Shown: one piece after another, positions 8,875 through 17,733 of the stretch
Numbering within the stretch: position 1 is the first letter of the stretch
How the letters are laid out: each line of letters opens with the position of its first letter
NCBI GenBank assembly: GCA_910585275.1
Contig: CAJUCW010000021.1
Coordinates: 1 to 64,000, forward strand
From: an uncultured Muribaculaceae bacterium
GTDB taxonomy: Bacteria; Bacteroidota; Bacteroidia; Bacteroidales; Muribaculaceae
DNA: 64,000 bases
Reading direction: 5' to 3'
The notes under the pieces: model-generated
Told to the model about the DNA's origin: nothing
Databases searched by the model: none
The model's input: the letters and a program-made list of their open reading frames with translations, nothing else
Made by a program: the position numbers and the translations under genes

Positions 8875-9704
8875 TGTTGTTGCAGGTGTGTTTTTATTGG
8901 AGAAGACGACACTATGGAATGACGAGGACAGGCAGCGATGCAATCGCCGCAAGCAGTGCATTTCGTCTGGTCGATACGGGCGAGGAAAGATGTGATTTCG
9001 GGTGCTTCATTGGGACATACTTTCCGGCATTTCGTGCATCCAATGCATGCCACGCCACACTCTTTCATGGCTATAGGGCCTCTGTCGCGGTTGGCACAAG
9101 CCACCCAGACCACAGGGGTAGGCGGATTATAAGGAACAAGTTCACAGAGATGGCGCGGACACGTCTCCACACATTTTCCGCAGCCGGTGCATTTGTTGAA
9201 ATCCACCTTAGGCAACGCTTCTCCCGGAATAATGGTTATGGCTTCGAACGGACATGCCTTTACGCAGTCGCCGCAGCCGAGGCAGCCGTAAATGCAGTCA
9301 GACTCTCCTTGGTAAAGAGCGTTTTCAATGGCACAAGAGCGCACTCCGTCGTAGTGGTTGCGCGGGTCGCGGTTTTCGCAAGACGCCGAACATCTCACAA
9401 CAGCGACGTGGCGTTGCGATGCCACGGGGGCCAGGCCTACGATGTCGGCAATTTTCTTCATCCCTTCGGAGTTTACGCCGGTGCAGTTGAGTCCGTCCAT
9501 CGAAGATGCGTTGGCACATTCCACAGCAAATGCATGGCATCCCGAAAATCCGCATCCCCCGCAATTTGCACCGGGTAAAAGCTCTTCTATTTCACCAATT
9601 CTCGGGTCTTCATAGACATAAAACTTCTTAGCCGCCGCAAATAGAAGCACTGCGGCAATGATTCCGATTATGCCCAATACGATGATGGATACTGTTATAG
9701 TCAT
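8871..9704 (-). CDS. rnfB: RnfB, polyferredoxin subunit of Rnf complex
   Basis: 277 residues. An N-terminal membrane helix (residues 4-26) is followed by the Rnf-type cluster CGGCGFSGC and then by four further Cys-rich [4Fe-4S] motifs (CLGCGDCVKACP, CTGCGKCVETCP, CIGCTKCRKVCP, CTACGDCIAACP). It is longer than the enterobacterial form because of these extra ferredoxin modules. RnfB accepts electrons from reduced ferredoxin and hands them to the membrane part. The gene follows rseC by 35 bp and overlaps rnfC by 4 bases. Confidence 0.95.
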   Translation of the reverse strand: MTITVSIIVLGIIGIIAAVLLFAAAKKFYVYEDPRIGEIEELLPGANCGGCGFSGCHAFAVECANASSMDGLNCTGVNSEGMKKIADIVGLAPVASQRHVAVVRCSASCENRDPRNHYDGVRSCAIENALYQGESDCIYGCLGCGDCVKACPFEAITIIPGEALPKVDFNKCTGCGKCVETCPRHLCELVPYNPPTPVVWVACANRDRGPIAMKECGVACIGCTKCRKVCPNEAPEITSFLARIDQTKCTACGDCIAACPRHSIVSSSPIKTHLQQQ

Positions 9705-9739
9705 AGAGAATATAGTTGTTCAAAAAAATGGAAGCAAAA

Positions 9740-10201
9740 TCAGGAAGCGTCGCCGGCGCGTTCCGGAGAGCCGACGATGGCAAATGAAAATTCATGGGCC
9801 ACTTTGTTGCGTGCGCTCCAAAGGAGGATGAAAAATATAATCATGGTGCCTATTCCGGCAAGGGCGGCACGGAGTTGATTGAGGGTTGTCACATATACGG
9901 CCACCATGACGGCAATCATGGCTATGCTCGGAAAAACCGTAGCATACATTATGGCTTTACGGTGCATCTGTTCGGTGCCTCTCACGGTGACGATGTCGTC
10001 TTTTCGGTAATGGGAAGCTTTTTTCGTGTAGATTGAAATCGTGTTGGAGGGAGTGCCGTTCGCGCCGCATAATGCTGCAGCCGGACAGCTGCCGCATTCC
10101 CCTGAATCGTCAATCCTTACGTTGACGAGATTGCGCTCCGGATTGACGGAAACCACTATCGCTTTATGGTCGATATGGTCGATGGTGTCATAGTTGTTCA
10201 T
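9740..10201 (-). CDS. RseC/SoxR-reducing family membrane protein heading the Rnf operon
   Basis: 153 residues from MNNYDTIDHIDHKAIVV. An upstream in-frame start (10288) would overlap the promoter box at 10256-10263, so the later Met is preferred. The RseC-type N-terminal Cys pattern GECGSCPAAALCG is followed by two membrane helices (about residues 85-130). Proteins of this family sit next to rnf genes in many Bacteroidetes and are linked to SoxR reduction or Rnf maturation elsewhere; its job here is inferred from that context. Confidence 0.85.
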   Translation of the reverse strand: MNNYDTIDHIDHKAIVVSVNPERNLVNVRIDDSGECGSCPAAALCGANGTPSNTISIYTKKASHYRKDDIVTVRGTEQMHRKAIMYATVFPSIAMIAVMVAVYVTTLNQLRAALAGIGTMIIFFILLWSARNKVAHEFSFAIVGSPERAGDAS

Positions 10202-10255
10202 GACTGTAAATTGTTTCTCATGATTCTGAAAAAAGAAGTATTCTCGACTTCTTCG

Positions 10256-10288
10256 CAAAATTAGTAATTTTTTCAATTCACATAGCAA
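10256..10288 (-). promoter_or_regulatory. Promoter of rseC-rnf operon
   Basis: On the minus strand a TAATTTTG box (10263-10256) matches the Bacteroidetes -7 consensus TAnnTTTG. A TTG at 10288-10286 lies 22 bp upstream, slightly wide for the -33 element. The expected start of transcription leaves a leader of roughly 50 nt before rseC. Confidence 0.6.
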
Positions 10289-10348
10289 TCTTTTTAATGG
10301 ATTTTTATTTAGAATTCGTTTAGAATCTGATTAAACTTCATTGTTCTG

Positions 10349-10380
10349 TTTGTCTTTGATGTATTTTTGAATTATCTTTG
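10349..10380 (+). promoter_or_regulatory. Promoter of Rpn-family gene
   Basis: TTTG at 10349-10352, a 20-bp spacer, then TATCTTTG at 10373-10380: a near-ideal Bacteroidetes promoter. It places transcription start near 10387, which supports the ATG at 10416 and excludes an upstream GTG at 10380. Confidence 0.7.
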
Positions 10381-10415
10381 TGAAAAATTGTTTTCACAAT
10401 AAATTTAGATGGATT

Positions 10416-11390
10416 ATGGAACAAGACAATACCTATATCAGATTTGACTGGGCTATAAAACACATGCTTCGAGACAAGGCGAATTTCGGCATACTTGAAG
10501 GTCTCATCACCGTGCTTTTGGGCGAAGAAGTTAAGATTGTCGAACTACTCGAAAGCGAGAGCAACCAGGATTCGGACACCGACAAGTTCAACCGCGTCGA
10601 TATAAAAGCCAAGAACAGCAAGGGCCATCTTATAATCGTGGAGGTGCAGCTTACACGTCAGCTATATTATCTCCAGCGCATCCTCTATGGAACCTGCAAA
10701 GCCATCACAGAGCATATCAACATCGGGGAGAAATATGATCAGGTCAAGAAGGTATATTCCATAAGTATCCTCTATTGCGATTTCGGTAAGGGCGATGACT
10801 ACGTATATCACGGGGAAACGCGCTTCAAGGGGATTCACACCGGCAACGACCTCCTGGTGAATACAAAGGAGGAAGGGGTTATCGTGCAACATTTGCCGAA
10901 AGAGGTGTTCCCGGAATACTATCTGGTACGCGTTAACGTCTATGACAAGCTTCCGGAGTCGCCTCTCGACGAATGGATGACATATTTAAAGACCGGAAAG
11001 GTGAAGGAAGATACCCGCACTCCCGGACTTCAGGAGGTGAAGAAGAAACTACAGTATCTTTCAATGTCTCCTAAAGAAAAACGGGCATACGATGCGCACC
11101 TGGATACCATCATGGTGCAGAACGATGTGCTTGACACAGCCCGGGAGGAAGGATTGGATGAAGGACGTAAAATGGGACTTAAAATAGGTCTTGAACAAGG
11201 TCTTGAACAAGGACTTGAACAAGGACTTGAACAAGGACGTGCTGAGGGACGTGCTGAGGGACGTGCTGAGGGAATGGCCGAGGGCGTGAAGAGCGTGGCG
11301 ATGAAATTGATTTCAATAGGTATGGACGATGGCATGATAAAGGAAGCAACCGGGCTATCGGACAATGAGATTTCTGAACTTCGTAAATAA
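10416..11390 (+). CDS. Rpn/PDDEXK nuclease-family (putative transposase) protein
   Basis: 324 residues from MEQDNTYIRFDWAIKHML. The N-terminal two thirds match the Rpn/PDDEXK_2 family: RFDWAFK-like start, a metal-binding RVDI segment and the EVQ motif (GHLIIVEVQLTRQ). Rpn proteins in other bacteria are DNA nucleases that stimulate RecA-independent recombination, and many Bacteroidetes copies are labelled transposases without evidence of movement. Residues 258-286 consist of LEQG and RAEG units encoded by 12-bp tandem repeats, a hinge that often varies in length in this family. The start is fixed by the promoter at 10349-10380. I see no inverted repeats around it that would mark a transposon. 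Confidence 0.82.
   Translation: MEQDNTYIRFDWAIKHMLRDKANFGILEGLITVLLGEEVKIVELLESESNQDSDTDKFNRVDIKAKNSKGHLIIVEVQLTRQLYYLQRILYGTCKAITEHINIGEKYDQVKKVYSISILYCDFGKGDDYVYHGETRFKGIHTGNDLLVNTKEEGVIVQHLPKEVFPEYYLVRVNVYDKLPESPLDEWMTYLKTGKVKEDTRTPGLQEVKKKLQYLSMSPKEKRAYDAHLDTIMVQNDVLDTAREEGLDEGRKMGLKIGLEQGLEQGLEQGLEQGRAEGRAEGRAEGMAEGVKSVAMKLISIGMDDGMIKEATGLSDNEISELRK
11190..11273 (+). repeat. 12-bp tandem repeats in the Rpn-family gene
   Basis: Four units of CTTGAACAAGG(T/A) at 11190-11237, then three perfect units of CGTGCTGAGGGA at 11238-11273, coding for LEQG and RAEG. All units are multiples of three, so copy-number change would keep the frame. Confidence 0.92.
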
Positions 11391-11410
11391 TCATTTAATT
11401 TTTCAATGAT

Positions 11411-12118
11411 ATGAAGTTGTTTAAAAATTTCGTTTCCATTATTATGGGCGCTGTTACTGGATGTGTGCATTCCGGAAGCGTTAAGGCGGAAATTTCGGAA
11501 AGAGGAATAGACAATCATTTGTCTGAAGTTGCCCGATGTGACGACAAAGCAGAATCGGCTATCATGAAAAAAGATGCATCCAAGTTTTTGTCGGAAGAAG
11601 CGTTCTGGACAATTATAGCGGATTCTGACCGTGGAAGAAATCTTAAGCAATGTCTGACAGCCTTGTCGGACGAAGAGCTTTTCGGATTTGAATATTGGTG
11701 GAGAACATTCATGTCTGCATCGTATAAACAGGATTTATGGGCTGTGGCATACGTGGTGCTGGGTGGATGCAGCGATGACGGATTCGAATATTTCAGGTGT
11801 TGGCTAATAGCACAAGGTAAGAATGTATATTGTGAGGCTATGAACGATGCCGATTCATTGTGTGATGTAATCGTCGCTCCGTCAGAGGCAGACGATATGG
11901 ACTATCCGGAACAAGAAGACCTTGGCTATGCCGTTGCCGAGGTGCTCGGCGAACGCAAGGGCGAAGAAGGGTATTTCTATGATATGGTTGAGAATTATGA
12001 AATGCCGGATTTATTAGATAGGGATGTTGATTTCGAATGGAGCGAAGACGATGAAAAATCTATAAGGAACGTTTGTCCGCGAACTTACGATAAGTGGTGG
12101 GGAAAAATGAGCTTTTAA
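11411..12118 (+). CDS. DUF4240 domain protein with N-terminal signal
   Basis: 235 residues. The stretch FLSEEAFWTIIADSD through FEYFRCWLIAQGKNVY is the DUF4240 domain, with its conserved DLWAVAYVVLGGCSDDGF core; its biochemical role is not known. The first 20 residues are hydrophobic and include TGCVHSG, a possible though imperfect lipobox, so the protein may be exported, which is unusual for this domain. It lies 20 bp after the Rpn-family gene and is probably co-transcribed with it. The C-terminal part is acidic. Confidence 0.75.
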   Translation: MKLFKNFVSIIMGAVTGCVHSGSVKAEISERGIDNHLSEVARCDDKAESAIMKKDASKFLSEEAFWTIIADSDRGRNLKQCLTALSDEELFGFEYWWRTFMSASYKQDLWAVAYVVLGGCSDDGFEYFRCWLIAQGKNVYCEAMNDADSLCDVIVAPSEADDMDYPEQEDLGYAVAEVLGERKGEEGYFYDMVENYEMPDLLDRDVDFEWSEDDEKSIRNVCPRTYDKWWGKMSF

Positions 12119-12181
12119 ATAAAATTACATTTTTATGTTAAAAAACAAGTTGAAACGCTTGCTTTTTTGAAAACGTTTGTG

Positions 12182-12189
12182 TAATTTTG
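12182..12189 (+). promoter_or_regulatory. Promoter -7 box of candidate small RNA
   Basis: TAATTTTG at 12182-12189, a perfect match to TAnnTTTG. I find no well-placed -33 TTTG. Transcription would begin near 12196. Confidence 0.5.
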
Positions 12190-12195
12190 GGCACT

Positions 12196-12397
12196 TTTAT
12201 ATATGAACAGGAGAAAATCTATCTTTTTTCCTATTTTTAATGATCGGTTCCTTACCTCACCACGCCTGATAGCCGTTATAAACCCGAGAGGGCGCGACCG
12301 CTGTTGTTAAAGCGTTTGTTTTCCCTATTTGCGGTATAACTTCGGGTGAGCGTAAAAAGATGTCCGGCTGATAAATGAGTCAGCCGGATTTTTTTTT
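12196..12397 (+). ncRNA. Candidate structured small RNA (about 200 nt), possibly 6S-like
   Basis: A non-coding stretch bounded by a perfect -7 box and a strong intrinsic terminator. The interior folds on paper into one long interrupted hairpin: CTCACC (12256-12261) with GGTGAG (12345-12350), GTTATA (12275-12280) with TATAAC (12335-12340), AGGG (12289-12292) with CCCT (12323-12326), and CGCT (12299-12302) with AGCG (12311-12314). All pairs nest. An extended hairpin with large internal bulges and this length recall 6S RNA, but I cannot confirm the family. An alternative is a cis-acting leader of the GH97 gene, although the terminator lies 128 nt before that gene. Confidence 0.5.
12363..12397 (+). 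terminator. Intrinsic terminator of candidate small RNA
   Basis: A perfect 9-bp stem TCCGGCTGA / TCAGCCGGA with an 8-nt loop, followed directly by nine T residues. It is the strongest intrinsic terminator in the window. Confidence 0.85.
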
Positions 12398-12525
12398 GGA
12401 ACGCGCTCATAATGCAGCGACTCAGAAATTGACTTCAAAGAGGAGGTAATTAAAAATTGGAGTTTCATTTGTGGGGGAAGCTTATTTTATTTAAATTCGC
12501 GAGTAGAATAGAATTACTTGAGATC

Positions 12526-14466
12526 ATGAACCTACGAAAACTTTTATTTTTATCGGCATCGGCATCTGTAATAGGATGCGGTGCGGCCGTTATCAACAGC
12601 CCTTCGGGTAAAATTTCGGTAACAACTTCTGCCGGGGCCGATGGCACCCCTCTTTATTCTGTAGCCGTCAACGGCAAACCGGTGGTTGAAAACGCCCCAT
12701 TGGGTATTATAACCGATTTTGCAGACCTCTCGAAAGGGATGAAAGAAGGGAAACTGACCGTTTGGCAAGACAAAAGGAGCTATAAGCAAGACAAAATCAA
12801 GAAAAGCCAAGTCGATGTGAATGCCACGGACGCAATGGTGGAGTATTCCGGAGAAAATGGAAAGAAACTCAACGTTGAGTGGCATGTGGCAGACGACGGC
12901 GTAGCATTCCGTTATCAGGTGCCACGTCAGAACGGCAAGGGTTCCATGGTGGTGAAGGAAGAACTCAGTTCGTTTGCTTTCCCCGACGGTACCACCACGT
13001 TTCTAACATCACAGTCCGATCCGATGATCGGATGGAAGCGCACCAAACCGAGTTATGAGGAATATTATGTGGTCGATGCACCGATGGACCAAAAGTCGGA
13101 GTATGGCCATGGCTATACTTTCCCGGCTCTTTTCAAAACTCCCGACAATGTTTGGACACTTGTGACCGAAACAGGTGCCGACGGGTATTATTGCGGTTCA
13201 CATCTGAGCGATTTTAAAGACGGACGCTATTCTATTGCGTTTCCAATGCCGGAAGAAAACAACGGCAACGGCAGTTCTTCTCCCGGAGTGGCGCTTCCGG
13301 GCAGAACTCCCTGGAGGGTTATGGCAATCGGTGAAGACCTTGCGCCCATCGTAGAGACCACGCTTCCGTGGGACCTTGTGGAGCCAAAATACGCCACGTC
13401 ACGTCCGGCACGTCCCGCCAAAGGCACATGGAGCTGGATTTTGTGGCAGGATGGCAGCATCAATTACGACGACCAGGTGAAATATATCGATTTTGCCGCA
13501 GAACTGGGTTACGACAATGTACTCATCGACAACTGGTGGGACACAAACATCGGCGAGAAGCGCATGGAAGATCTTATAAAGTATGCCCATTCCAAGGGAG
13601 TTAACCCAATACTCTGGTATTCTTCGTCAGGCCACTGGAACGATATCGAGCAGGGGCCTGTCAACAGGATGGACCGCCCCATCGAGCGCAAGAAATGGAT
13701 GAAATGGATGCGCGACAACGGCGTGGATGCCATCAAGGTGGATTTCTTCGGGGGAGACAAGCAAGAAACGTTCCGCCTATATGAAGACATCCTTAGCGAT
13801 GCAGCCGATTATGGCATCGACGTTGTTTTCCATGGTTGCACCCTTCCCAGGGGGTGGGAGAGGATGTATCCCAATTTCGTAGGCTCGGAGGCCGTGCTTG
13901 CTTCGGAGAATATGATTTTCGAACAGAAATTCTGCGATAAGGAAGCCCTTCATGCCACATTGCACCCTTTCATTCGGAATGCAGCCGCGATTATGGAGTA
14001 TGGAGGTTCGTTCCTCAATAAGCGTATGAACAAAGGGAACGACGGCGGTAACGTGAGGAGAACCTCAGATGCCTTCCAGCTTGCAGTGGCGGTGCTTTTC
14101 CAGAATCCGGTTCAAAATTTCGCACTTGCACCCAACAATCTCACCGATGCACCTGTCGTAGCGCTCGATTTCATGAAAAAAGTGCCAACGACGTGGGACG
14201 ATACTAAGTACATTGCAGGTTGTCCGGGCCGGTATGCAGTGGTTGCTCGCCGTCATGGCGACACATGGTATGTGGCCGGGGTAAGCAATCTTGAAAGACC
14301 GTTGAAGCTTGAACTCGACCTCCCGATGTTTGCAAAAGGGGCAAAAGTGAAGATGATAAACGACAATAAAAAAGGAGAGCCGGTCGAAACGGAACTCACT
14401 GTCAAGAATCCTTCGAAAGTGGTAGTTACCCTAAATCCTTCCTCGGGGTTCATTATTCGGAATTGA
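12526..14466 (+). CDS. Glycoside hydrolase family 97 enzyme (alpha-galactosidase/alpha-glucosidase type)
   Basis: 646 residues from MNLRKLLFLSASASV, a signal peptide; an in-frame start 23 codons earlier is unlikely. The order is the GH97 one: N-terminal beta-sandwich, a catalytic (beta/alpha)8 barrel from about residue 300 (WSWILWQDGSINYDDQVKYI), and a C-terminal beta domain. The segment AIKVDFFGGDKQ places an Asp at residue 406, where retaining GH97 enzymes carry their nucleophile, and HGCTLPRGWERMYPN lacks the Glu base of inverting SusB-type enzymes. A retaining, alpha-galactosidase-like enzyme is therefore more likely; this is an inference. It probably acts in the periplasm on oligosaccharides. 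No Sus genes adjoin it. Confidence 0.88.
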   Translation: MNLRKLLFLSASASVIGCGAAVINSPSGKISVTTSAGADGTPLYSVAVNGKPVVENAPLGIITDFADLSKGMKEGKLTVWQDKRSYKQDKIKKSQVDVNATDAMVEYSGENGKKLNVEWHVADDGVAFRYQVPRQNGKGSMVVKEELSSFAFPDGTTTFLTSQSDPMIGWKRTKPSYEEYYVVDAPMDQKSEYGHGYTFPALFKTPDNVWTLVTETGADGYYCGSHLSDFKDGRYSIAFPMPEENNGNGSSSPGVALPGRTPWRVMAIGEDLAPIVETTLPWDLVEPKYATSRPARPAKGTWSWILWQDGSINYDDQVKYIDFAAELGYDNVLIDNWWDTNIGEKRMEDLIKYAHSKGVNPILWYSSSGHWNDIEQGPVNRMDRPIERKKWMKWMRDNGVDAIKVDFFGGDKQETFRLYEDILSDAADYGIDVVFHGCTLPRGWERMYPNFVGSEAVLASENMIFEQKFCDKEALHATLHPFIRNAAAIMEYGGSFLNKRMNKGNDGGNVRRTSDAFQLAVAVLFQNPVQNFALAPNNLTDAPVVALDFMKKVPTTWDDTKYIAGCPGRYAVVARRHGDTWYVAGVSNLERPLKLELDLPMFAKGAKVKMINDNKKGEPVETELTVKNPSKVVVTLNPSSGFIIRN

Positions 14467-14540
14467 AATTTATAGGCAACCTTGTTTCAAGATTGCGCAG
14501 GAAGACACGTCGAAAGACAAGTCATCCCATATAACAACAG

Positions 14541-14572
14541 AAAAATCCGGCGAAAGTAATCGCCGGATTTTT
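14541..14572. terminator. Bidirectional intrinsic terminator
   Basis: AAAAATCCGGCG / CGCCGGATTTTT, a perfect 12-bp arm pair with an 8-nt loop. It serves both the GH97 gene (plus) and the TlpA-like gene (minus), which converge here. Confidence 0.85.
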
Positions 14573-14598
14573 CATTGTTATAAGGTAGGTGTATTTCT

Positions 14599-15702
14599 TT
14601 ATTTAGCGATAAGTTCATCAAGTTTTGTGAAGAACTCCGGGTCATGCCCGGTAGTGATGTTCTTGATTATGCCTTCGGGATCGATGATGGCTTTTGTGGG
14701 GAAGCCTTGGATGCCATATTGCTCGAATAGGGGATTGCCTTTCGGACAATATACATTGACCCACGGAAGCTCATATTTTGCCACCCCGGCCTTCCATGCT
14801 TCTTCCGTTTCGTTGCAGTCGATTCCGATAACTTCAAGTTTATCCTTATATTTGGCGTAAGCTTCCTTCAGTTCCGGGAACCCTTTGATACACCAGATGC
14901 ACCAGCTTCCCCAGAAATCGAGAATCACCCATTTACCTTTGAAATCGGAGAGTGATACGTCCTTCCCTTCAAGGTCTTTGAGCGTAAATGCAGGTGCCGG
15001 CGTAGTGCCGTTTGCCATTTCCTGTTGTTTTTTCTCTATTTCCAAGCTCTCCTTGATAGCTTTATATTGGGCCTCGGCAAGAGGATATACAATCGATGTC
15101 TTAGCCCTTTCGGAAAGACGTTCGAAATTGTCAATGAAATCTTCGTCTCTGAGTTGCATGATGGCATAAACCGCGTTGGGAGAGGTGAGGTTTTCTTCTA
15201 CATAATCCTTTACAGCCTGAGTGAATTCATTGTAGAGCGCCATCATATCCTCCTGTTTAGGCTCGCCTGCAGCCATCATAGCCTTTTGTTTTTCAATCAA
15301 AGGTTTGGAGAGAGCTTCCACTTCGTTCATCCCGTCAATGAACGGAGAGCCGGAAAGGTTATAGTCGAAGGGGGATAGGGAAGTCACTTCCGCCACAATC
15401 TCCTCTTCAGGATTGGAATAGAAATTTATATAGTCGTTTTCGGAAAAATTGATTCCGACGCGAGATGCGCCGTCGGCGGGATTGAGGGTGATGGTAGCAG
15501 CATTGTTGACCACCGGAACTTTCCCTTCCACAATACCTCTTTCAGCACGTGATTTGGCGGTAGCGAGTTTTTGGATAGGTGCGTGAAAATAACTGATTGA
15601 ATCTAATCCGGAGTTTGCCGGAAGCTTGACCGTGATGGTAGCCGAGGCGTCAATGCTCGATATGGCCATTGTCAACACGCCGGCGAGTAATAATTTTTTC
15701 AT
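14599..15702 (-). CDS. TlpA-like thiol-disulfide oxidoreductase, secreted
   Basis: 367 residues. A signal peptide (MKKLLLAGVLTMAISSIDA) is followed by an N-terminal region of about 215 residues without a clear domain, then a TlpA/AhpC-type thioredoxin domain from about residue 235 (PAFTLKDLEGKDVSLSDF). The active site is WCIWC in DFWGSWCIWCIKGF; the cis-Pro region is GIQGFPTKAII. Such proteins reduce disulfides or handle cytochrome and surface-protein thiols in the periplasm. It starts 35 bp after the radical SAM gene and may belong to that operon. Its substrate cannot be told. Confidence 0.85.
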   Translation of the reverse strand: MKKLLLAGVLTMAISSIDASATITVKLPANSGLDSISYFHAPIQKLATAKSRAERGIVEGKVPVVNNAATITLNPADGASRVGINFSENDYINFYSNPEEEIVAEVTSLSPFDYNLSGSPFIDGMNEVEALSKPLIEKQKAMMAAGEPKQEDMMALYNEFTQAVKDYVEENLTSPNAVYAIMQLRDEDFIDNFERLSERAKTSIVYPLAEAQYKAIKESLEIEKKQQEMANGTTPAPAFTLKDLEGKDVSLSDFKGKWVILDFWGSWCIWCIKGFPELKEAYAKYKDKLEVIGIDCNETEEAWKAGVAKYELPWVNVYCPKGNPLFEQYGIQGFPTKAIIDPEGIIKNITTGHDPEFFTKLDELIAK

Positions 15703-15737
15703 ATTATGTTATTTTGAGAATTGTTTTCCATTATATA

Positions 15738-16691
15738 TTAACGCTTCCCTTCGGATATTATTCGGTCGAGAAGGTTCATGAACTGATAATTCTTGAGTCC
15801 CCATTTGGGAGCCACTACCATATCGGGAGGGCTTTGGGAGAGGAAACGTTCGATTACAATATGAGGAGGGACAATATCTATAATCTTTGCGCACAAGGAA
15901 AGGTATTCGTCGAGTTCGAACGGTTTTATGTCGATTTCTCCCGTCTCCCATTGGCGGCAAAGGGGGGTGTCTTTGAGAATCTGGAGTTGATGCAGTTTGA
16001 GGGTATCGATTGGCAATGCACACGCTTTTTCCACATTTCCGAGTATCCGGTTGTCATCTTCTCCCGGAAGCCCCGCTATAAGATGCAGTCCGCAATGTAT
16101 ATTCCTGGAAGATGCCCTTCGCACGGCATCTTCCACGTCGTGCCAAGTGTGGTGGCGGTTGATGAGACGGAGCGTGTGGTCGTTTGCCGTTTCCGCCCCG
16201 ATTTCGAGGAATACGGTCGATGCCGACGACAGCTCTTCAAGGATGTCGAGAACGTTATCCGGGAGTGTGTCGGGACGCGTGCCGATTACGAGCCCCACCA
16301 CGTCGTTGCAATCCAGAGCTTCTTCATAAAGAGCGCGAATGGCATCGATGTTTTTTCCATGGGTGTTGGTATATGACTGGAAGTATGCCAGATATTTCAT
16401 TTCCGGATATTTCCTTTTGAAAAACTCCTTCCCCTTTTCGATTTGAACCTTGACAGATTCCCTTTCCATGCAATAGGAGGGGGAAAAAGAATCGTTGCGA
16501 CAATAAGAACATCCACCCGAGCCTATGGTCCCGTCGCGGTTTGGACAAGAAAACCCGGCGTTGACAGAAATTTTCTGCACTTTTACGCCGGGGAAAAAAC
16601 GGTTGAGATAGTCTGAATATGTTTTCAAAGCACGGATATTGATAGAGCCGGCTTTAACGCCGCTTACTTTTTTAAACCATAAAATCGGCAA
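15738..16691 (-). CDS. Radical SAM protein, YhcC family
   Basis: 317 residues. The radical SAM cluster motif is CPNRDGTIGSGGCSYC, in the form typical of the YhcC/TIGR01212 family, preceded by KISVNAGF. The family's reaction is not established. The C-terminal segment HQLQILKDTPLCRQWE is also family-typical. Its start lies 20 bp inside the 3' end of aroC, so the genes are translationally linked. Length is normal. Confidence 0.85.
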   Translation of the reverse strand: MPILWFKKVSGVKAGSINIRALKTYSDYLNRFFPGVKVQKISVNAGFSCPNRDGTIGSGGCSYCRNDSFSPSYCMERESVKVQIEKGKEFFKRKYPEMKYLAYFQSYTNTHGKNIDAIRALYEEALDCNDVVGLVIGTRPDTLPDNVLDILEELSSASTVFLEIGAETANDHTLRLINRHHTWHDVEDAVRRASSRNIHCGLHLIAGLPGEDDNRILGNVEKACALPIDTLKLHQLQILKDTPLCRQWETGEIDIKPFELDEYLSLCAKIIDIVPPHIVIERFLSQSPPDMVVAPKWGLKNYQFMNLLDRIISEGKR

Positions 16692-17733
16692 TAACGAGAG
16701 CCGTCATCGCTTTCACCACCGGGACCGCCCTTACGGCCACACAAGGATCGTGGCGTCCGGCTGGTTGGAGCACGGTGGCCTCGCCTGAAGTGTTGACTGT
16801 TTCAAGCGGCATCATGAGGGTAGGGGTAGGCTTGAATGCCACTGAGAAAAATATTGGCATACCGTTGGAAATCCCCCCCTGTATCCCGCCGCTGAAATCG
16901 GTGACAGTGCGAAGTGGCTTGCCCGGTTCCGATGCAGGCATGAAACGGTCGGCCGTTTCGCTCCCTCTTGACGACGGGGCGCGGAATCCAAGTCCGTATT
17001 CAAACCCTTTGGCGGCGTTGATGCTCATCATTGCCCCTGCAAGAGCGGCATGTAGTTTGTCGGCCACCGGAGCCCCGATTCCTGCCGGCATCCCCGTAAT
17101 GAGACAGCTTACACGGCCTCCTACGCTGTCGCCAGATTTTTTCGCCAGTTTCACTTCCTCTTCCATGGCAAGAAGCAAGTCGGTATTCACTTCAAGCGAG
17201 AAGGGTTTTTCCGGATTGGTCATAAGCCCGTCGAAAATATCTCCGGCCGTCACGGCTCCTACTTGCGAAAGCACCGCTTCAATCCTGATTCCTTTGGTTT
17301 CAAGCCATTGCATGGCAAGAGCTCCTGCCACGACCCAGTTCACCGTTTCACGTGCGCTGGAGCGTCCACCTCCACGATGGTCGCGTATGCCATATTTTTT
17401 TATGTAGGTATAGTCGGCGTGGTTGGGACGGAACACGCGGGCCATCTCGTCGTAATCTGAAGAATGGTGGTCGGCGTTTCTGACTATAAAACCAATGGGG
17501 GTGCCGAGGGTGACCCCTTCGGGCGATATGCCGGAAAGGAATTCCGGCATATCTTTTTCATTGCGTGCGGTGACGAGTGGGGATGCACCCGGACGACGCT
17601 TCGCCACTTCCTTATAGAGCGCATCGAAATCGATTTTGAATCCGGAAGGGAATCCGTCGATTACGCCGCCCATTGCCGGGCCGTGGCTTTCGCCGAATGT
17701 GGTAAGCGTGAGGTGTTTGCCAAAAGTGTTCAT
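16672..17733 (-). CDS. aroC: Chorismate synthase
   Basis: 353 residues, full length. Chorismate synthase converts 5-enolpyruvylshikimate-3-phosphate to chorismate with reduced FMN, the last shared step to aromatic amino acids and folate. Signature stretches are present: GESHGPAMGGVIDGFPSG near the start, YGIRDHRGGGRSSARET in the middle and GRHDPCVAVRAVPV at the end. The gene overlaps ybaK by 4 bases (ATGA) and the radical SAM gene by 20. Confidence 0.97.
   Translation of the reverse strand: MNTFGKHLTLTTFGESHGPAMGGVIDGFPSGFKIDFDALYKEVAKRRPGASPLVTARNEKDMPEFLSGISPEGVTLGTPIGFIVRNADHHSSDYDEMARVFRPNHADYTYIKKYGIRDHRGGGRSSARETVNWVVAGALAMQWLETKGIRIEAVLSQVGAVTAGDIFDGLMTNPEKPFSLEVNTDLLLAMEEEVKLAKKSGDSVGGRVSCLITGMPAGIGAPVADKLHAALAGAMMSINAAKGFEYGLGFRAPSSRGSETADRFMPASEPGKPLRTVTDFSGGIQGGISNGMPIFFSVAFKPTPTLMMPLETVNTSGEATVLQPAGRHDPCVAVRAVPVVKAMTALVIADFMV

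Noticed and set aside
10416..11390. Insertion sequence around the Rpn/PDDEXK gene
   Set aside because: No terminal inverted repeats or target duplication visible; the gene has its own ordinary promoter. The transposase label of this family is not evidence of movement.
12196..12397. Cobalamin, TPP or SAM riboswitch controlling the GH97 gene
   Set aside because: None of the conserved cores of these classes is seen, and the terminator is followed by 128 nt before the gene.
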